Below are positions 1 through 9,171 of a DNA stretch of 64,000 nucleotides, in pieces (position 1 is the first letter of the stretch; every line of letters begins with the position of its first letter). A program made the position numbers and the translations under genes. The stretch covers positions 1-64,000 of the forward strand of contig JAFCCU010000004.1 in assembly GCA_017610005.1 (NCBI GenBank). Direction: 5' to 3'. The notes below the pieces were generated by a model. The model made no database searches and was not told the origin of the DNA. It was given only the letters and a program-made list of their open reading frames with translations. The DNA is from Candidatus Woesearchaeota archaeon. GTDB lineage: Archaea; Nanobdellota; Nanobdellia; Woesearchaeales; B29-G15.

Positions 1-69
1 CCAAAGCTCACTAGCGCTTTTGGTCAGCTTCAAAATTTAGTTAAGAATCAGTTATTGATAAAATGCACC

Positions 70-113
70 CCTGGTCACCGCTTCGCTATAGACCAGGAGA
101 AAGCTCAGCTTCT
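70..113. repeat. Two adjacent inverted repeats in the gene-free window start
   Basis: CCTGGTC at 70-76 pairs with GACCAGG at 91-97 around a 14-base loop containing CTTCGCT. It is followed at once by the near-palindrome AGAAAGCTCAGCTTCT (98-113). The rest of 1-286 shows no convincing coding frame. The repeats could be the 3' end region of the radical SAM transcript, which stops at 287 on the minus strand, or a short structured RNA. Function is unknown. Confidence 0.45.
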
Positions 114-286
114 ATTAAAAATAGATGGCCCACACAAAATGTCTAGAATTTTGCCTGATTTATTCCATCGCCTTAGTAGAACATGATACTCCTTCTCCAA
201 ATAGCTTGAGTTCTCTTGTCTTCAGTTAGCCCACAATTCAGCCAATCTATTTGCGGTTTTAATAGTGTCCATTCTTTATGAAGATT

Positions 287-1684
287 TTAATAATCAAACA
301 ACCTGTCCAATGGGAATCTCCTTTGGAGCACAAACCAGGTATAAACAAGGTTTGATAAAGCCTTTACAGGGTGATTGATAAACCTCTTCAACTTAATTGT
401 TGTAGCAATTTGCACCTCTGCCTGGTAATGCCTCAAAACCCCTTGCAACTTCACACTCCTCCACCCTTGCTGGCCATGGCTATAGCGCTGGGAAAGCAAA
501 CCATTATTCCCATGTATTGAAATACCATACTTTCCAGGGGTTTTGCTCATATAACTTCCCACTCTCAAATCAAATATTTCGGTGAAAGCATCATCAATGT
601 GGTTCTTGTTCCTCATCAAAAATTTTAAGGTCTCTTTGAAATCCTCCCTTGTTTCTGTTGGGAAGTTCACAATAAAAAAGCAATGGTTGAAAATCCCTGC
701 CTTCTTTATATTTATTAGGGATTGTTCAGCATCCTCCACCAAATGGGGTTTGTTCATTGATTTTAACACCTTTTGGCTTCCGCTCTCACACCCAATTAAG
801 AGGTATTTGCATCCTGATTTTTTCATATTTTGGGTTGTAGCAGAATCCAAGCCACCCGCATTTGCAAAAGCCCCCCACTGGATTTTGGCTCTTTTCAATT
901 CCTCTATGAAAGACTTGAAAACAAGTATATTATTGTTGATAGCGCAGTCTGAGAGAAAAAACAGATCTGTTTTATGTTTTTTTTTAAGTTGAATAATTTG
1001 CTCCACCTTGAGCTTCACAAAATCTGCAATCATGAGTTTATTAATTTTAAGGAGGGGGGTGTGCTCAACGCAAAAAGCGCAATTCTTATTGCACCCTTCA
1101 AGCAATATAAATGGGAGCACCAGCTTTGGCGTTCCATTGATTTTTGTTTTATACAAATCAATTTGAAGCCCAGAGAAATCCGGAGAAGGGACCAAGCAAT
1201 CATATTCCAATCCAAGATATCTTAAAAAAGACTGTAAATCTGAAAAAACTGAATCAATAAAATCGAATTTCTTCGCAAGGAGATTTCCATCAATGATGGT
1301 GAATAATTTGCCTCCAAAGAAGATGGTTTTTCCTTTCCTTTTTAGGTACCATGCTAAGGCTAAAGAAGGATAGAGTTGAGATTCTGTCATCACAGAAAAA
1401 CCAATGGAATCTTGCGGAATGGGTGAAGGGCCAAGGATGGATAGAGCATATCTCTCAAGTTCAGGCCCATTTTGGTTTTCAATGCATCCCTTTATATACT
1501 TAGAACTCCATTTCCTATAAAGCCCCTTTGATAAATTCTTTGTCTTTATCCAAAGGTCATCCATTTCCGCTTCTTTAAGCTGGGACTTAATCAAAGCAAG
1601 CCCCAAAGGAGGTGTGGACATTGCATCATTTCCTGTACAAGGGGGGAATATCAATCTTATTGATACATCATTTTTTCTTTTCAA
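287..1684 (-). CDS. B12-binding-type radical SAM protein
   Basis: A 465-residue radical SAM enzyme that should reductively cleave S-adenosylmethionine at a [4Fe-4S] cluster. The cluster motif CxxxCxxC is visible as GCNKNCAFC (Cys198, Cys202, Cys205). The N-terminal stretch with PPLGLALIKSQL resembles the cobalamin-binding (Rossmann) domain that precedes the radical SAM barrel in B12-dependent family members, although no DxHxxG motif is obvious. The TTG start is preferred because the next Met (residue 22) would remove the first beta strand. It overlaps the upstream methyltransferase by 17 bases, so the two are probably co-translated. The substrate is unknown; with a methyltransferase and a GT-C enzyme nearby, a cell-envelope lipid or glycan is a reasonable inference. 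Confidence 0.8.
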   Translation of the reverse strand: MKRKNDVSIRLIFPPCTGNDAMSTPPLGLALIKSQLKEAEMDDLWIKTKNLSKGLYRKWSSKYIKGCIENQNGPELERYALSILGPSPIPQDSIGFSVMTESQLYPSLALAWYLKRKGKTIFFGGKLFTIIDGNLLAKKFDFIDSVFSDLQSFLRYLGLEYDCLVPSPDFSGLQIDLYKTKINGTPKLVLPFILLEGCNKNCAFCVEHTPLLKINKLMIADFVKLKVEQIIQLKKKHKTDLFFLSDCAINNNILVFKSFIEELKRAKIQWGAFANAGGLDSATTQNMKKSGCKYLLIGCESGSQKVLKSMNKPHLVEDAEQSLINIKKAGIFNHCFFIVNFPTETREDFKETLKFLMRNKNHIDDAFTEIFDLRVGSYMSKTPGKYGISIHGNNGLLSQRYSHGQQGWRSVKLQGVLRHYQAEVQIATTIKLKRFINHPVKALSNLVYTWFVLQRRFPLDRLFDY

Positions 1685-2432
1685 TTTGAATCATCCACCC
1701 ATTTGCGAATTTTTTTAAGAAGATTGAATTAAACCACTTGAAGCATTTTTCAATTTGCAAGCAATAGTTAAAAGAAGAATAGAAAGGATGTAACCCAAAC
1801 CTAGGCAGTATTTCCATTTTAGCTACCAGAGGTAATACTCCAAATGATTTGATCTCTTTTTTTGAGTAAAACCTGTGGAAAATCATCTGATTATGAAACC
1901 TTAATTTGAATTTATTTATTATGTAATATAGAATATGCTCTGGGTGATACTTATTCTGGAAGCTTGAAATCTGAATTATCCCCCCTGGTTTTACCACGCG
2001 CAATAATTCGTTTAAACACTTTGAATTAAAGTTAATGTGAAGTATTACTCCGCTTGAGAAAACCCCATCAAAAGCGTCATTCACAAAAGGCAATGGTTTG
2101 GTCACATCTGCCAAACAAATATTAATATTGCATGCCCTTGCCTTGAGCTTCCTCAAAGCCACTTTTGAGATATCAATTCCTACAGTAAATACCCCTTTTT
2201 GAGAGAAGGGCACTGCATAGGCTCCGTTTGAACCGCACCCAAATTCCAGTATTCTTAAGGGAAGCTTTTGTCTTTTCAAATTAGTTAATCCAATTCGCGC
2301 TTCTCCTTGTTGCCAACTAGAATCCAGCCATTCTCTTTCAGACATTCGTAGCCCTTGCTTGCCAATTGTGGTATCCCTTTCATCCCTTAAATAGAAATCA
2401 TTCCATTTCTTTGTTTCTGGGAACCTTCTCAT
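1668..2432 (-). CDS. Class I SAM-dependent methyltransferase
   Basis: A 254-residue methyltransferase of the Methyltransf_11/25 type. Motif I is ILEFGCGSNG (about 61-70), followed by the acidic strand end VGIDIS (Asp87), then LADVTKPLPF and the post-motif FDGVFSSGVILHI. The family moves a methyl group from SAM to small molecules, lipids or sugars; the acceptor cannot be told here. It is first in a two-gene unit with the radical SAM protein and directly downstream of a decayed radical SAM/SPASM gene. The C-terminal third is basic and aromatic and may contact a membrane or polymer. Confidence 0.85.
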   Translation of the reverse strand: MRRFPETKKWNDFYLRDERDTTIGKQGLRMSEREWLDSSWQQGEARIGLTNLKRQKLPLRILEFGCGSNGAYAVPFSQKGVFTVGIDISKVALRKLKARACNINICLADVTKPLPFVNDAFDGVFSSGVILHINFNSKCLNELLRVVKPGGIIQISSFQNKYHPEHILYYIINKFKLRFHNQMIFHRFYSKKEIKSFGVLPLVAKMEILPRFGLHPFYSSFNYCLQIEKCFKWFNSIFLKKFANGWMIQIEKKK

Positions 2433-2484
2433 GATTCACAATTTGATACAATTCTTTTTAAGTTTTTGCTTTCTCCCTTAGTGG

Positions 2485-3010
2485 TTAATCAACCCCTCCA
2501 ATGCAGGCGTTTATGTATTTGAATAAGCTCTCTTCACACCTGTTGGCATATCCAGGCCCTTAACCTATTCCCTCTGAACGCCAGATCTCTGCAAAGGAAT
2601 TAGAAAAGATTTTACCAACTGGCGTGTTGCCCCTATAGCAGAGCGTGACATCCCATTCATAATAGATGAATGCAAATAGGCCACATAACACCTTCTCAAT
2701 TGTGTGAGATATAGAATCTCTTTTAAATTGGTCCTTACCTTTTTTTAGCCAATCATATTGCTTCTTCTACATTTTTAAGACTCTTCTTTGACTTAATTTA
2801 AAGCGCAGAGTTATGAGTATGGATTGCGATATTGAAATCCCCTGGTTTTCCAAACATAGCCCCAAACTCAATAAATTTCTTCATTTCTCATAATTCTGTT
2901 CAAACAAAGTTACATTGAACTTGATTATTTTCACCTTTTTCATTACCTTCAATGACTCACGATACTTTGCAAACTCAACCCAAGATAAACAACTGGAAAA
3001 TTTGATTGCT
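2485..3010 (-). pseudogene. Decayed radical SAM/SPASM protein (C-terminal part)
   Basis: Minus-strand translation gives three coherent pieces in shifted frames, separated by stops. The first contains SWVEFAKYRESLKVMKKV and ends near FEQNYEK. The second contains FIEFGAMFGKPGDFNIAIHT. The third contains CGLFAFIYYEWDVTLCY then VGKIFSNSFAEIWRSEG, closely matching the SPASM pattern of a cysteine pair around a wD.v.lC strand followed by lGni...s..eiW. A last piece with NRCEESLFKYINAC lies beyond a further TAA. At least two frameshifts and several stops make it non-functional. The N-terminal radical SAM core is absent, probably removed where the GT-C gene now ends (3042). Confidence 0.7.
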
Positions 3011-3041
3011 TATTGGAGGGTTTAAATAACTTGTTTTCAGA

Positions 3042-4454
3042 TCATGAATCACGGATGCGCAATAGGGTACTGGAACTATCAATCTCCAATACATCCACTG
3101 ACTTCCCTTGTGTTTGGAATAGTTTAGAAAACTCTTTTTGCATATTGGGCTTAGAGGAAACCCTAAATATCAGCCAAACCTCTTCATTCATATCAATGAA
3201 CTCCCTGATTTGTGTTTGGTCCCAAAAATAGGAGTGGAGGGTCTGGGATTCATAAACCTCTTGATAATAGTGATATAAGTAAATATTATAGTACGAAGGA
3301 TAAAATAAGATTATGGCCCCTGGGTCCTGTGCAAGGATTCTTTCCACTGCACCAGTGTAGGGTTTGGATTCTTGGTAAATCCTTCCAACCCCTATCAGCC
3401 CCACTCCAACAAATATTATGAGCAAAAACCAGCCCACACGCTTTAACCTACACAATAAGTTTGACAATACTCCAAGCATAAAAGGGATAAGCACAATGAA
3501 ATAATCTTGATTGGCCAAGGAGAATCCAAAAGGGAGTTGCTGGAAAATGAAACACCCCAAAAAGAACATGGCCACAGGTATCACCAAAACAATCAAGGCA
3601 GTCCAATTCAACAATGCTACTCCAAGGGCAAACAAGATGGGGGCACCCATGCTGAAGGATTTAAAGGAGAAAAACCCCTCCCCTATACTGAGAAGATTCA
3701 CAAGGGTTAGCCTTGGGAGCCAGTTCAAGGCCAGTTTTACAATATAAAATCCCTTAAGTTTAGGGATTATCACCCCAATTATCCAAGGCACAAACCCCAC
3801 TCCAAGCCAAAACATGTGCTTCACAAATCTCCAAACCTGCCTCCAATTCAAGACAAGCAAGATCCCCCCCTGCGATAAAAGCAGTAGCACTCCAATATAA
3901 TGGGAGCTAACCATTGCAAAGGTTGCAACCAGATAGAGTATGCTTAATCCTTTGCGATTCTTCAAGAAAACATTCACAAAATATGTGAAAGAGAACAGTG
4001 CTGAAAAGATGAACAAGGAATACATGCGGGCACTACGTGATATCACAATCAATCCAGGATTAAAAGCAAAGAGAATTGCCCCTATGAAAACTGTCTTCTT
4101 GTTATTGAAAATTGTTTGCAAAAAAACTGAGAACATCAATATGCTTACCACTCCAATTATTGCTGACAATAGCCTTGCCCCCACTTCCCTTGAACCAAAA
4201 TACTGAATCCAAACGGAAGAAAGTATATATGAAAAAGGCAAGGCAGGCATATCCACATATGATACTCCAAAAGGGAGCTCAGCTTTAGACATTGCCAAGT
4301 GGGCAAAATCTTCAGGTGACGCGAGAGTGAGAAAGTTGATTTCATTTAGCTGTAATTCGCAGGCATCGAGATTGAAGACGCGCAGGAAAGTGGCTGTGGA
4401 TAAGAGGATTAAGATTGCCAAAAGGATCCCTATTCTTTTCTGTTTGCCCATCAT
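3042..4454 (-). CDS. Polytopic GT-C (family 39-like) glycosyltransferase
   Basis: A 470-residue membrane protein with about ten hydrophobic segments. The first helix is followed by an extracytoplasmic loop containing ACELQLNEINFLTL, in the place where GT39/ArnT/PMT enzymes keep their acidic catalytic residues, and then LPFSYILSSVWIQYFGSREVGARLLSA, typical of the family. These enzymes use polyprenyl-phosphate sugars on the outer face of the membrane. The C-terminal soluble part (about 360-470) is short. It is the first gene of the minus-strand island, and its promoter probably lies in 4455-4520. Donor and acceptor are not predictable. Confidence 0.75.
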   Translation of the reverse strand: MMGKQKRIGILLAILILLSTATFLRVFNLDACELQLNEINFLTLASPEDFAHLAMSKAELPFGVSYVDMPALPFSYILSSVWIQYFGSREVGARLLSAIIGVVSILMFSVFLQTIFNNKKTVFIGAILFAFNPGLIVISRSARMYSLFIFSALFSFTYFVNVFLKNRKGLSILYLVATFAMVSSHYIGVLLLLSQGGILLVLNWRQVWRFVKHMFWLGVGFVPWIIGVIIPKLKGFYIVKLALNWLPRLTLVNLLSIGEGFFSFKSFSMGAPILFALGVALLNWTALIVLVIPVAMFFLGCFIFQQLPFGFSLANQDYFIVLIPFMLGVLSNLLCRLKRVGWFLLIIFVGVGLIGVGRIYQESKPYTGAVERILAQDPGAIILFYPSYYNIYLYHYYQEVYESQTLHSYFWDQTQIREFIDMNEEVWLIFRVSSKPNMQKEFSKLFQTQGKSVDVLEIDSSSTLLRIRDS

Positions 4455-4632
4455 ATAACATCACAAACTTTTGGATTCCAATGAATCTTGCTAGTAAATA
4501 AATATTGTGATTCAAACTTTAAATAAATTTCTATCTGTGGGTAATTGATCCCCCCTAGGTTTCTGGACCAATTCCTAAATCAAATCCCGGCTGCCGTATA
4601 TTTTAAATAAAACTAAAAGTTTCTGTGTAAAG

Positions 4633-4746
4633 ATGAAAATAGCAATTGCTCAAATTACAACTAATCCTGGATGCATAAAAGAAGTTACTAAAAAATCATT
4701 TGGAACCTGTAGAAGGATTCCTATAAGTCATAAATTTGGAGGGTGA
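4633..4746 (+). CDS. 37-residue ORF resembling a nitrilase N-terminus (probable remnant)
   Basis: This small frame begins MKIAIAQITTNPG, which matches the first beta strand of carbon-nitrogen hydrolases and of the glutaminase domain of NAD synthetase (usual start MKIAIAQxNxxxGD). It then loses the similarity and stops after 37 codons, too short for any nitrilase. An AT-rich promoter-like stretch (tattttaaataaaac) lies about 20 bases upstream, and the stop is 3 bases before the lipoprotein start. It is either a truncated remnant or a leader peptide. Confidence 0.3.
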   Translation: MKIAIAQITTNPGCIKEVTKKSFGTCRRIPISHKFGG

Positions 4747-4749
4747 AAA

Positions 4750-5466
4750 ATGAAAATATTTACAATTCTTATCTTAATAACAGTACTACTAACAGCATGT
4801 AATCCCCAAACAATATTGCAAGAATGTGAACAGGACTCTGATTGTATCCCTCTGCCCACAGAATGCCATACATCAACTTGTATTAGTAAAGAAGGTGTAG
4901 TTGTAAAACCAATGGCATGTACGGAGATATACATGCTAGAGGCCGCATACTCTCCAGAGGATTGCATCTGTATAAAAAATGTTTGCACTAATAAAAATTT
5001 AGGTAGAACAACCTTAGAAAATCCCGTAGAGATAATTATAGAAAGTCCAGAAGAAAAAATAATAATCGGCGGAGATACTGACGACCATGGATGTTTAATT
5101 GGGGCGGGCTACTCTTGGTGCGAAACTAAAGAAAAATGCCTAAGGATATGGGAAGAAGAATGTCCGGGATTAACTCTTAATCCAAGCGAATGTGAAAATA
5201 GTGGAGGAAGGCCAGTTAATTCAATGGAGGGTTGTTTGGTTAATGAAAAAAGTATTGGAGATGTTGTTGGATTTATTTCCCCAAATATTTGTTGTGTAGA
5301 AAATGAATGTTTAGAAGGAGAGTGTGAAACTAAGGAGGATACAAGAGAAGAAGAATATGAAATTTGTAAAGATCAATGTGGAGATGGCAAATGTGATAGA
5401 TTTGTGTGTATGGGAGAAGGATGCCCTTGCAGAGAAGATCACGCAAGTTGCCCTATGGATTGCTAA
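4750..5466 (+). CDS. Cysteine-rich secreted lipoprotein, function unknown
   Basis: A 238-residue exported protein. The N-terminus is a lipoprotein-like signal: hydrophobic ILILITVLL followed by lipobox LTAC (Cys17). The mature part is rich in cysteine, in blocks of the CxxDSDC type near residues 25-45 and a C-terminal block CGDGKCDRFVCMGEGCPC ending in CPMDC. Such Cys clusters are common in archaeal surface proteins and suggest disulphide-stabilised modules; the last one resembles short calcium- or metal-binding knots. It is convergent with the next gene and overlaps it by 4 bases. No enzymatic motif is visible. Confidence 0.65.
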   Translation: MKIFTILILITVLLTACNPQTILQECEQDSDCIPLPTECHTSTCISKEGVVVKPMACTEIYMLEAAYSPEDCICIKNVCTNKNLGRTTLENPVEIIIESPEEKIIIGGDTDDHGCLIGAGYSWCETKEKCLRIWEEECPGLTLNPSECENSGGRPVNSMEGCLVNEKSIGDVVGFISPNICCVENECLEGECETKEDTREEEYEICKDQCGDGKCDRFVCMGEGCPCREDHASCPMDC

Positions 5467-6122
5467 GAATTAAGTTGGCTCACAAGTCGGTTAAGCATTT
5501 GGTAATATCCAGTAAACTTTTCTGGTTTTATCCTAAAGTTTTGCCTGTAAATTAATATCTTTCCTTTCAAGATTTCAACCGAATATTTCTTTTCTTCGTT
5601 AGCCAATTGGTGTCTAAATTCAGTAGATACTGTTTTTTTAATTTTTTCCGGATTATCTCCATAGACTATATATATCTTTGAAAACAAACCTTCTTCAAAT
5701 TCAACTTCCTTGCCGCCAAAGAATTTAGCTGCTGCATGGAAAAACCACCTAGGTTGAATTGTAATTTTTGGAAGGTCCTTTTCAATTGTTGCAAGCGCCA
5801 TGGTTTGTCTATGTATGCTTGAATTTTTTCCTGAAGCGGTTTTATATCTAAATTCAAATATTTGCCATTTAATGCCCCTTTGCCTCCCTTCAATAACACT
5901 GTATAATTTACAAGAGATCCCTTTTCTAAAAAATTTAAAATCTATTTGAAGCTTTTTTAAAAATCCTTCAGGCCCCTCCTCTGAATACATGAGCCCCATG
6001 CTAGCTGCAACGCTTGCTAGCGCCTCTTTTCTCTTTTTATCAAGTATTTTTGTAACTATGAAAATTCCAAGGATAAAAATGATAATGGGGGCAATGATCA
6101 TTACATGATGAAGTTCTACCAT
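5463..6122 (-). CDS. Membrane-anchored protein of unknown function
   Basis: A 219-residue protein with one N-terminal transmembrane helix (about 8-28, IIAPIIIFILGIFIVTKIL) followed by a basic segment and a soluble alpha/beta domain. No catalytic motif stands out. The soluble part has alternating beta-strand patterns such as KILIYRQNFRIKPEKF near the end and is predicted cytoplasmic by the positive-inside rule. It is transcribed alone, upstream of the MATE gene's 3' end on the same strand but after a separate start region. I do not recognise the family. Confidence 0.6.
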   Translation of the reverse strand: MVELHHVMIIAPIIIFILGIFIVTKILDKKRKEALASVAASMGLMYSEEGPEGFLKKLQIDFKFFRKGISCKLYSVIEGRQRGIKWQIFEFRYKTASGKNSSIHRQTMALATIEKDLPKITIQPRWFFHAAAKFFGGKEVEFEEGLFSKIYIVYGDNPEKIKKTVSTEFRHQLANEEKKYSVEILKGKILIYRQNFRIKPEKFTGYYQMLNRLVSQLNS

Positions 6123-6159
6123 AAAGTCTTAACAAAATTTAGAGAATAAATAATTTTCG

Positions 6160-7509
6160 TTAATTCTTGATTACTGCTTTTGCCCAATCTCCTTTTAAAA
6201 TTATGTACAAAATGTATAGGGGAGTTATTATACTTGCAATAATTATTAAAAAATAAAAATTTCTGACATCACTTAAAATTAATTTTGATAAACCATATCC
6301 AAATCCTAAAACAATTCCCCAACGCAATATCTCTGCTACAATAACTGGTTTTAAGTGGCCTGAACCTTGAAGAATTGCAACCCCTACAAAATAAATCCCC
6401 ATTAAAGGATAAGTAAATGCAATCATAGTAAAATACATCACTCCAAATTTAATTACAGCCAAATCAGGCACAAAAATTGTAATGAAAAATTTTGGGAAAA
6501 TAAAAAGTATTAATCCAATGAAAAAAACTGAAATAGTCCCGATAAGAATTGAAACTTTAGCAATTTTTTGGGCTCTTGCAATTTTGCCTGCTCCCAAATT
6601 TTGGCCGATCATTGTTATTGCTGCAGTCCCAATTGAAATCAAAGGTAAAAAGATGAATCCTTCGACTTTAAATATAATCCCCCATGCGGCCACAGCCATT
6701 GCCCCATAACCAGAAACAATACCCATAATAAAAGTCATACCTAATGACCTTATACCTGAGGCAATACTTGCAGGAAGTCCTACTGCTACAATTTTAGAAA
6801 ATATATGATAATCAAATTTAAAGAACCTCAAATTCAATCTCAATTTTGATTTCTTACTAAGTAAGAAATAACAAATATACACAACTTGAAACGTTCTTGC
6901 CAATACTGTTGCAATTGCCGCCCCAGTAATCCCCATTGCAGGAAATGGACCAATCCCAAAAATTAACAATGGGTCAAGAATAATATTAATTACTGCAGAA
7001 ATCCCCATTGAAATCATGGGAGTTTTCATGTCACCAGCGCCCCTCAAAATGGCTCCACTGATAAACCCAATAAACACAACACCAAAAGCACCAAAAACCC
7101 AAGAAGAATACTTTGAGGTTATTGCTAAAAGATTTGGGGTTGCACCCATCGCAATAAAAATTGATTTTTGAAAAATTAAAATTGGAACTGTAAAAACAAT
7201 TGATAAAATGATTGATAAAAGAAGTGAATGTTCAGCAATATTGGCTGCTTTTTTCTTATTTCTTGCCCCAACATGCTGAGCAACTAGTGCTGTTGCTCCG
7301 ATGCCAAGTCCTTGAGCAATTGCAAAAATAATAAACAAAATAGGGGTAACATAAGCTAACGCTGCAACATATTCTGCCCCTAACCTTGCAACAAAGATTG
7401 TGTCAACAAAATGATAAGACATATGAATTACAAATGCAATAAAAACAGGCAAACTTAATTTTATTAATGCCTTGTAGATATTTCCATCTACTATGTAATT
7501 ATTATCCAT
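6160..7509 (-). CDS. MATE-family multidrug/cation efflux transporter
   Basis: A 449-residue, twelve-helix protein of the multi-antimicrobial extrusion family, which exports organic cations and metabolites using Na+ or H+ gradients. The N-terminal half opens with LIKLSLPVFIAFVIHMSYHFVDTIFVARLG, the family signature. The repeat in the second half contains VGLPASIASGIRSLGMTF and IGQNLGAGKIARAQK, matching the paired AQHVGARNKKKA of the first half. Length is normal for the family and the gene looks intact. It sits alone between a membrane protein gene and a divergent glycosidase gene. The substrate is unknown. Confidence 0.92.
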   Translation of the reverse strand: MDNNYIVDGNIYKALIKLSLPVFIAFVIHMSYHFVDTIFVARLGAEYVAALAYVTPILFIIFAIAQGLGIGATALVAQHVGARNKKKAANIAEHSLLLSIILSIVFTVPILIFQKSIFIAMGATPNLLAITSKYSSWVFGAFGVVFIGFISGAILRGAGDMKTPMISMGISAVINIILDPLLIFGIGPFPAMGITGAAIATVLARTFQVVYICYFLLSKKSKLRLNLRFFKFDYHIFSKIVAVGLPASIASGIRSLGMTFIMGIVSGYGAMAVAAWGIIFKVEGFIFLPLISIGTAAITMIGQNLGAGKIARAQKIAKVSILIGTISVFFIGLILFIFPKFFITIFVPDLAVIKFGVMYFTMIAFTYPLMGIYFVGVAILQGSGHLKPVIVAEILRWGIVLGFGYGLSKLILSDVRNFYFLIIIASIITPLYILYIILKGDWAKAVIKN

Positions 7510-7588
7510 TTATAAGTGGGACTTGGAACCCCTTTTAAAGCTTTCTCACCAAAAGCATTAAAAGGCATAAACTTATTGCAAACACGTA

Positions 7589-8692
7589 ATGGATGTTATT
7601 AAAAAAGCCACTGAGATTGCTAAAAAAGACCTAAGAAAAAACTATATTAAAGAGGGAATTTTAGCAAGTCAAGGCACATGGCAGCAAATATGGGCTAGAG
7701 ATTCCTGCTTTGCAAGCTTAGGTGCATTAAAACTTAAAGACACTCAAGTTGTTAGAAATAATTTAACAACTCTACTAAATCTACAAAAGAAAAATGGATT
7801 AATCCCGTTTAGAGTCGGAGCAGGCAACCCATTAAAGTTATTAATCAAGCAAGGGCTTTTTAAAAAACCAAAAAAAACATCAGTCTTTAAGGGAAAAGCC
7901 CAATACAGGTTTGAAAAACCTCCTTGGTTTCCAAACCCTATTGACAGTAATTCTCTTTTAATTATCTCAGCATATCACTACGCTAAAATCTCAAAAGATG
8001 AAGTATTTTTAAAAGAAAATTTTGAAAAATTAAAACTGGCCCTGAGCTGGTTAAATAAAAAAACAAAAGATGGAATGCTATGGCAAGGCCATGTAAGTGA
8101 CTGGGCAGATTGTATCATGCGCCGCGGTCATGTTCTTTACTCAAATGTACTTTATTATGCTGCCTTAATGGCAATGGATAATTACTCTCAAAAAGCACAA
8201 GCTCTAAAGAAAAAAATAAATCAAAACTTTTGGACTGGAGAGTTTTTTTATGATGCAATACCTAATAAAACCACAAAACGTTTTTCAACTGATGGAAACT
8301 TACTTGCAATAATATTTGGGTTAGCAACGCAGGCGCAAGGTGAAAAGATTATTGAGTATATTGAAAAAAACAATGTATGCAAGGTGCCATGTATATGCAA
8401 TTATCCCCCATACAAAAACTCATTTGCCGATTGGTCTGTTAATCTTTTTGGATTTGCCGATTACCAAACAAAAACTCCATGGTTGTGGCTAGGTTGCTTA
8501 TATGTTGCCGCAAAAAAAATACTTAAATTAAACTATGAAAAAGAGTTAATTACTCTCTCAGAACTAATTGTTAAAAATAAAACAGTACATGAAACATTAA
8601 ATGCAAAAGGTTCCCCTTATAAAAGTGGGGTCTACTCCTCAGAACCAAAATTTGCGTGGGCAGCAGGATTATATTTATTTGCAATCAAATGA
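7589..8692 (+). CDS. Six-hairpin glycosidase, amylo-alpha-1,6-glucosidase/GH63-like
   Basis: A 367-residue protein with the alpha/alpha-toroid fold features of glycogen-debranching and GH63/GH100-type enzymes. WQQIWARDSCFAS (about 31-43) is the classical substrate-binding 'WxRD' segment; HVSDWADCIMRRGHVLYSNVLYYAAL carries the expected acidic catalytic position; FSTDGNLLAIIFGLA and the terminal FAWAAGLYLFAIK are also family-like. There is no signal peptide, so it is cytosolic, perhaps acting on storage glucan or trimmed oligosaccharides. It is shorter than bacterial debranching enzymes because only the catalytic toroid is present. The stop overlaps the next start as ATGA, so the pair is translationally coupled. 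Confidence 0.75.
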   Translation: MDVIKKATEIAKKDLRKNYIKEGILASQGTWQQIWARDSCFASLGALKLKDTQVVRNNLTTLLNLQKKNGLIPFRVGAGNPLKLLIKQGLFKKPKKTSVFKGKAQYRFEKPPWFPNPIDSNSLLIISAYHYAKISKDEVFLKENFEKLKLALSWLNKKTKDGMLWQGHVSDWADCIMRRGHVLYSNVLYYAALMAMDNYSQKAQALKKKINQNFWTGEFFYDAIPNKTTKRFSTDGNLLAIIFGLATQAQGEKIIEYIEKNNVCKVPCICNYPPYKNSFADWSVNLFGFADYQTKTPWLWLGCLYVAAKKILKLNYEKELITLSELIVKNKTVHETLNAKGSPYKSGVYSSEPKFAWAAGLYLFAIK

Positions 8693-9171
8693 AGTCGTTA
8701 ATTGTAATCGATGTACAAGGATATTTTGTTAATGAAAATACTAAATCCCTCCCCAAAAAAATAAAACAACACCTTGAAAATTCAAATTATGACTATATTA
8801 TTTTTACCAGATTTATTAATGATAAAAGCACAATTTTTTGGAAGAAACGAAATTGGAGAGGATGTTCTGATGGGAAAGATATAGAAATTGTTCCAGAGTT
8901 AACTCCATACGCTAAAAATCTTTTTACAAAACATACTTTTTCAATATTTACAAGTAAAAAATTAGTTGAATTTATTAAAAAGAATAAGATTAATTCATTT
9001 GATCTTTGTGGTATTGACCTTAACGCATGTGTACTTCTTGCTGCATTTGAATTGTTTGATAAAGGATATGATGTGAAGGTGCTAACAGAATTAACAGGGA
9101 GCCATAATGGTGAAGAGTTAGAACTAGCAGCAAAAAAAATAATTAAAAATAATTTTGAAAAATATTACTAA
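8689..9171 (+). CDS. Isochorismatase-like cysteine hydrolase
   Basis: A 160-residue member of the isochorismatase/nicotinamidase superfamily. The ORF track begins at 8656, but ATG 8689 is the sensible start: it overlaps the upstream stop (ATGA) and puts LIVIDVQGYF (catalytic Asp) at the N-terminus where the family has it. The catalytic cysteine lies in CGIDLNACVLLAAFEL, preceded by the cis-peptide region. The Lys of the triad is probably in the NLFTKHTFS segment. Family members hydrolyse amides or vinyl ethers; the substrate is not evident, and nicotinamide salvage is one possibility. Confidence 0.8.
   Translation: MKSLIVIDVQGYFVNENTKSLPKKIKQHLENSNYDYIIFTRFINDKSTIFWKKRNWRGCSDGKDIEIVPELTPYAKNLFTKHTFSIFTSKKLVEFIKKNKINSFDLCGIDLNACVLLAAFELFDKGYDVKVLTELTGSHNGEELELAAKKIIKNNFEKYY

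Noticed and set aside
3013-3231. Plus-strand ORFs opposite the GT-C gene at 3042-4454 (also 3212, 3507, 3940)
   Set aside because: They lie antisense to a well-supported membrane protein gene and show no recognisable features.
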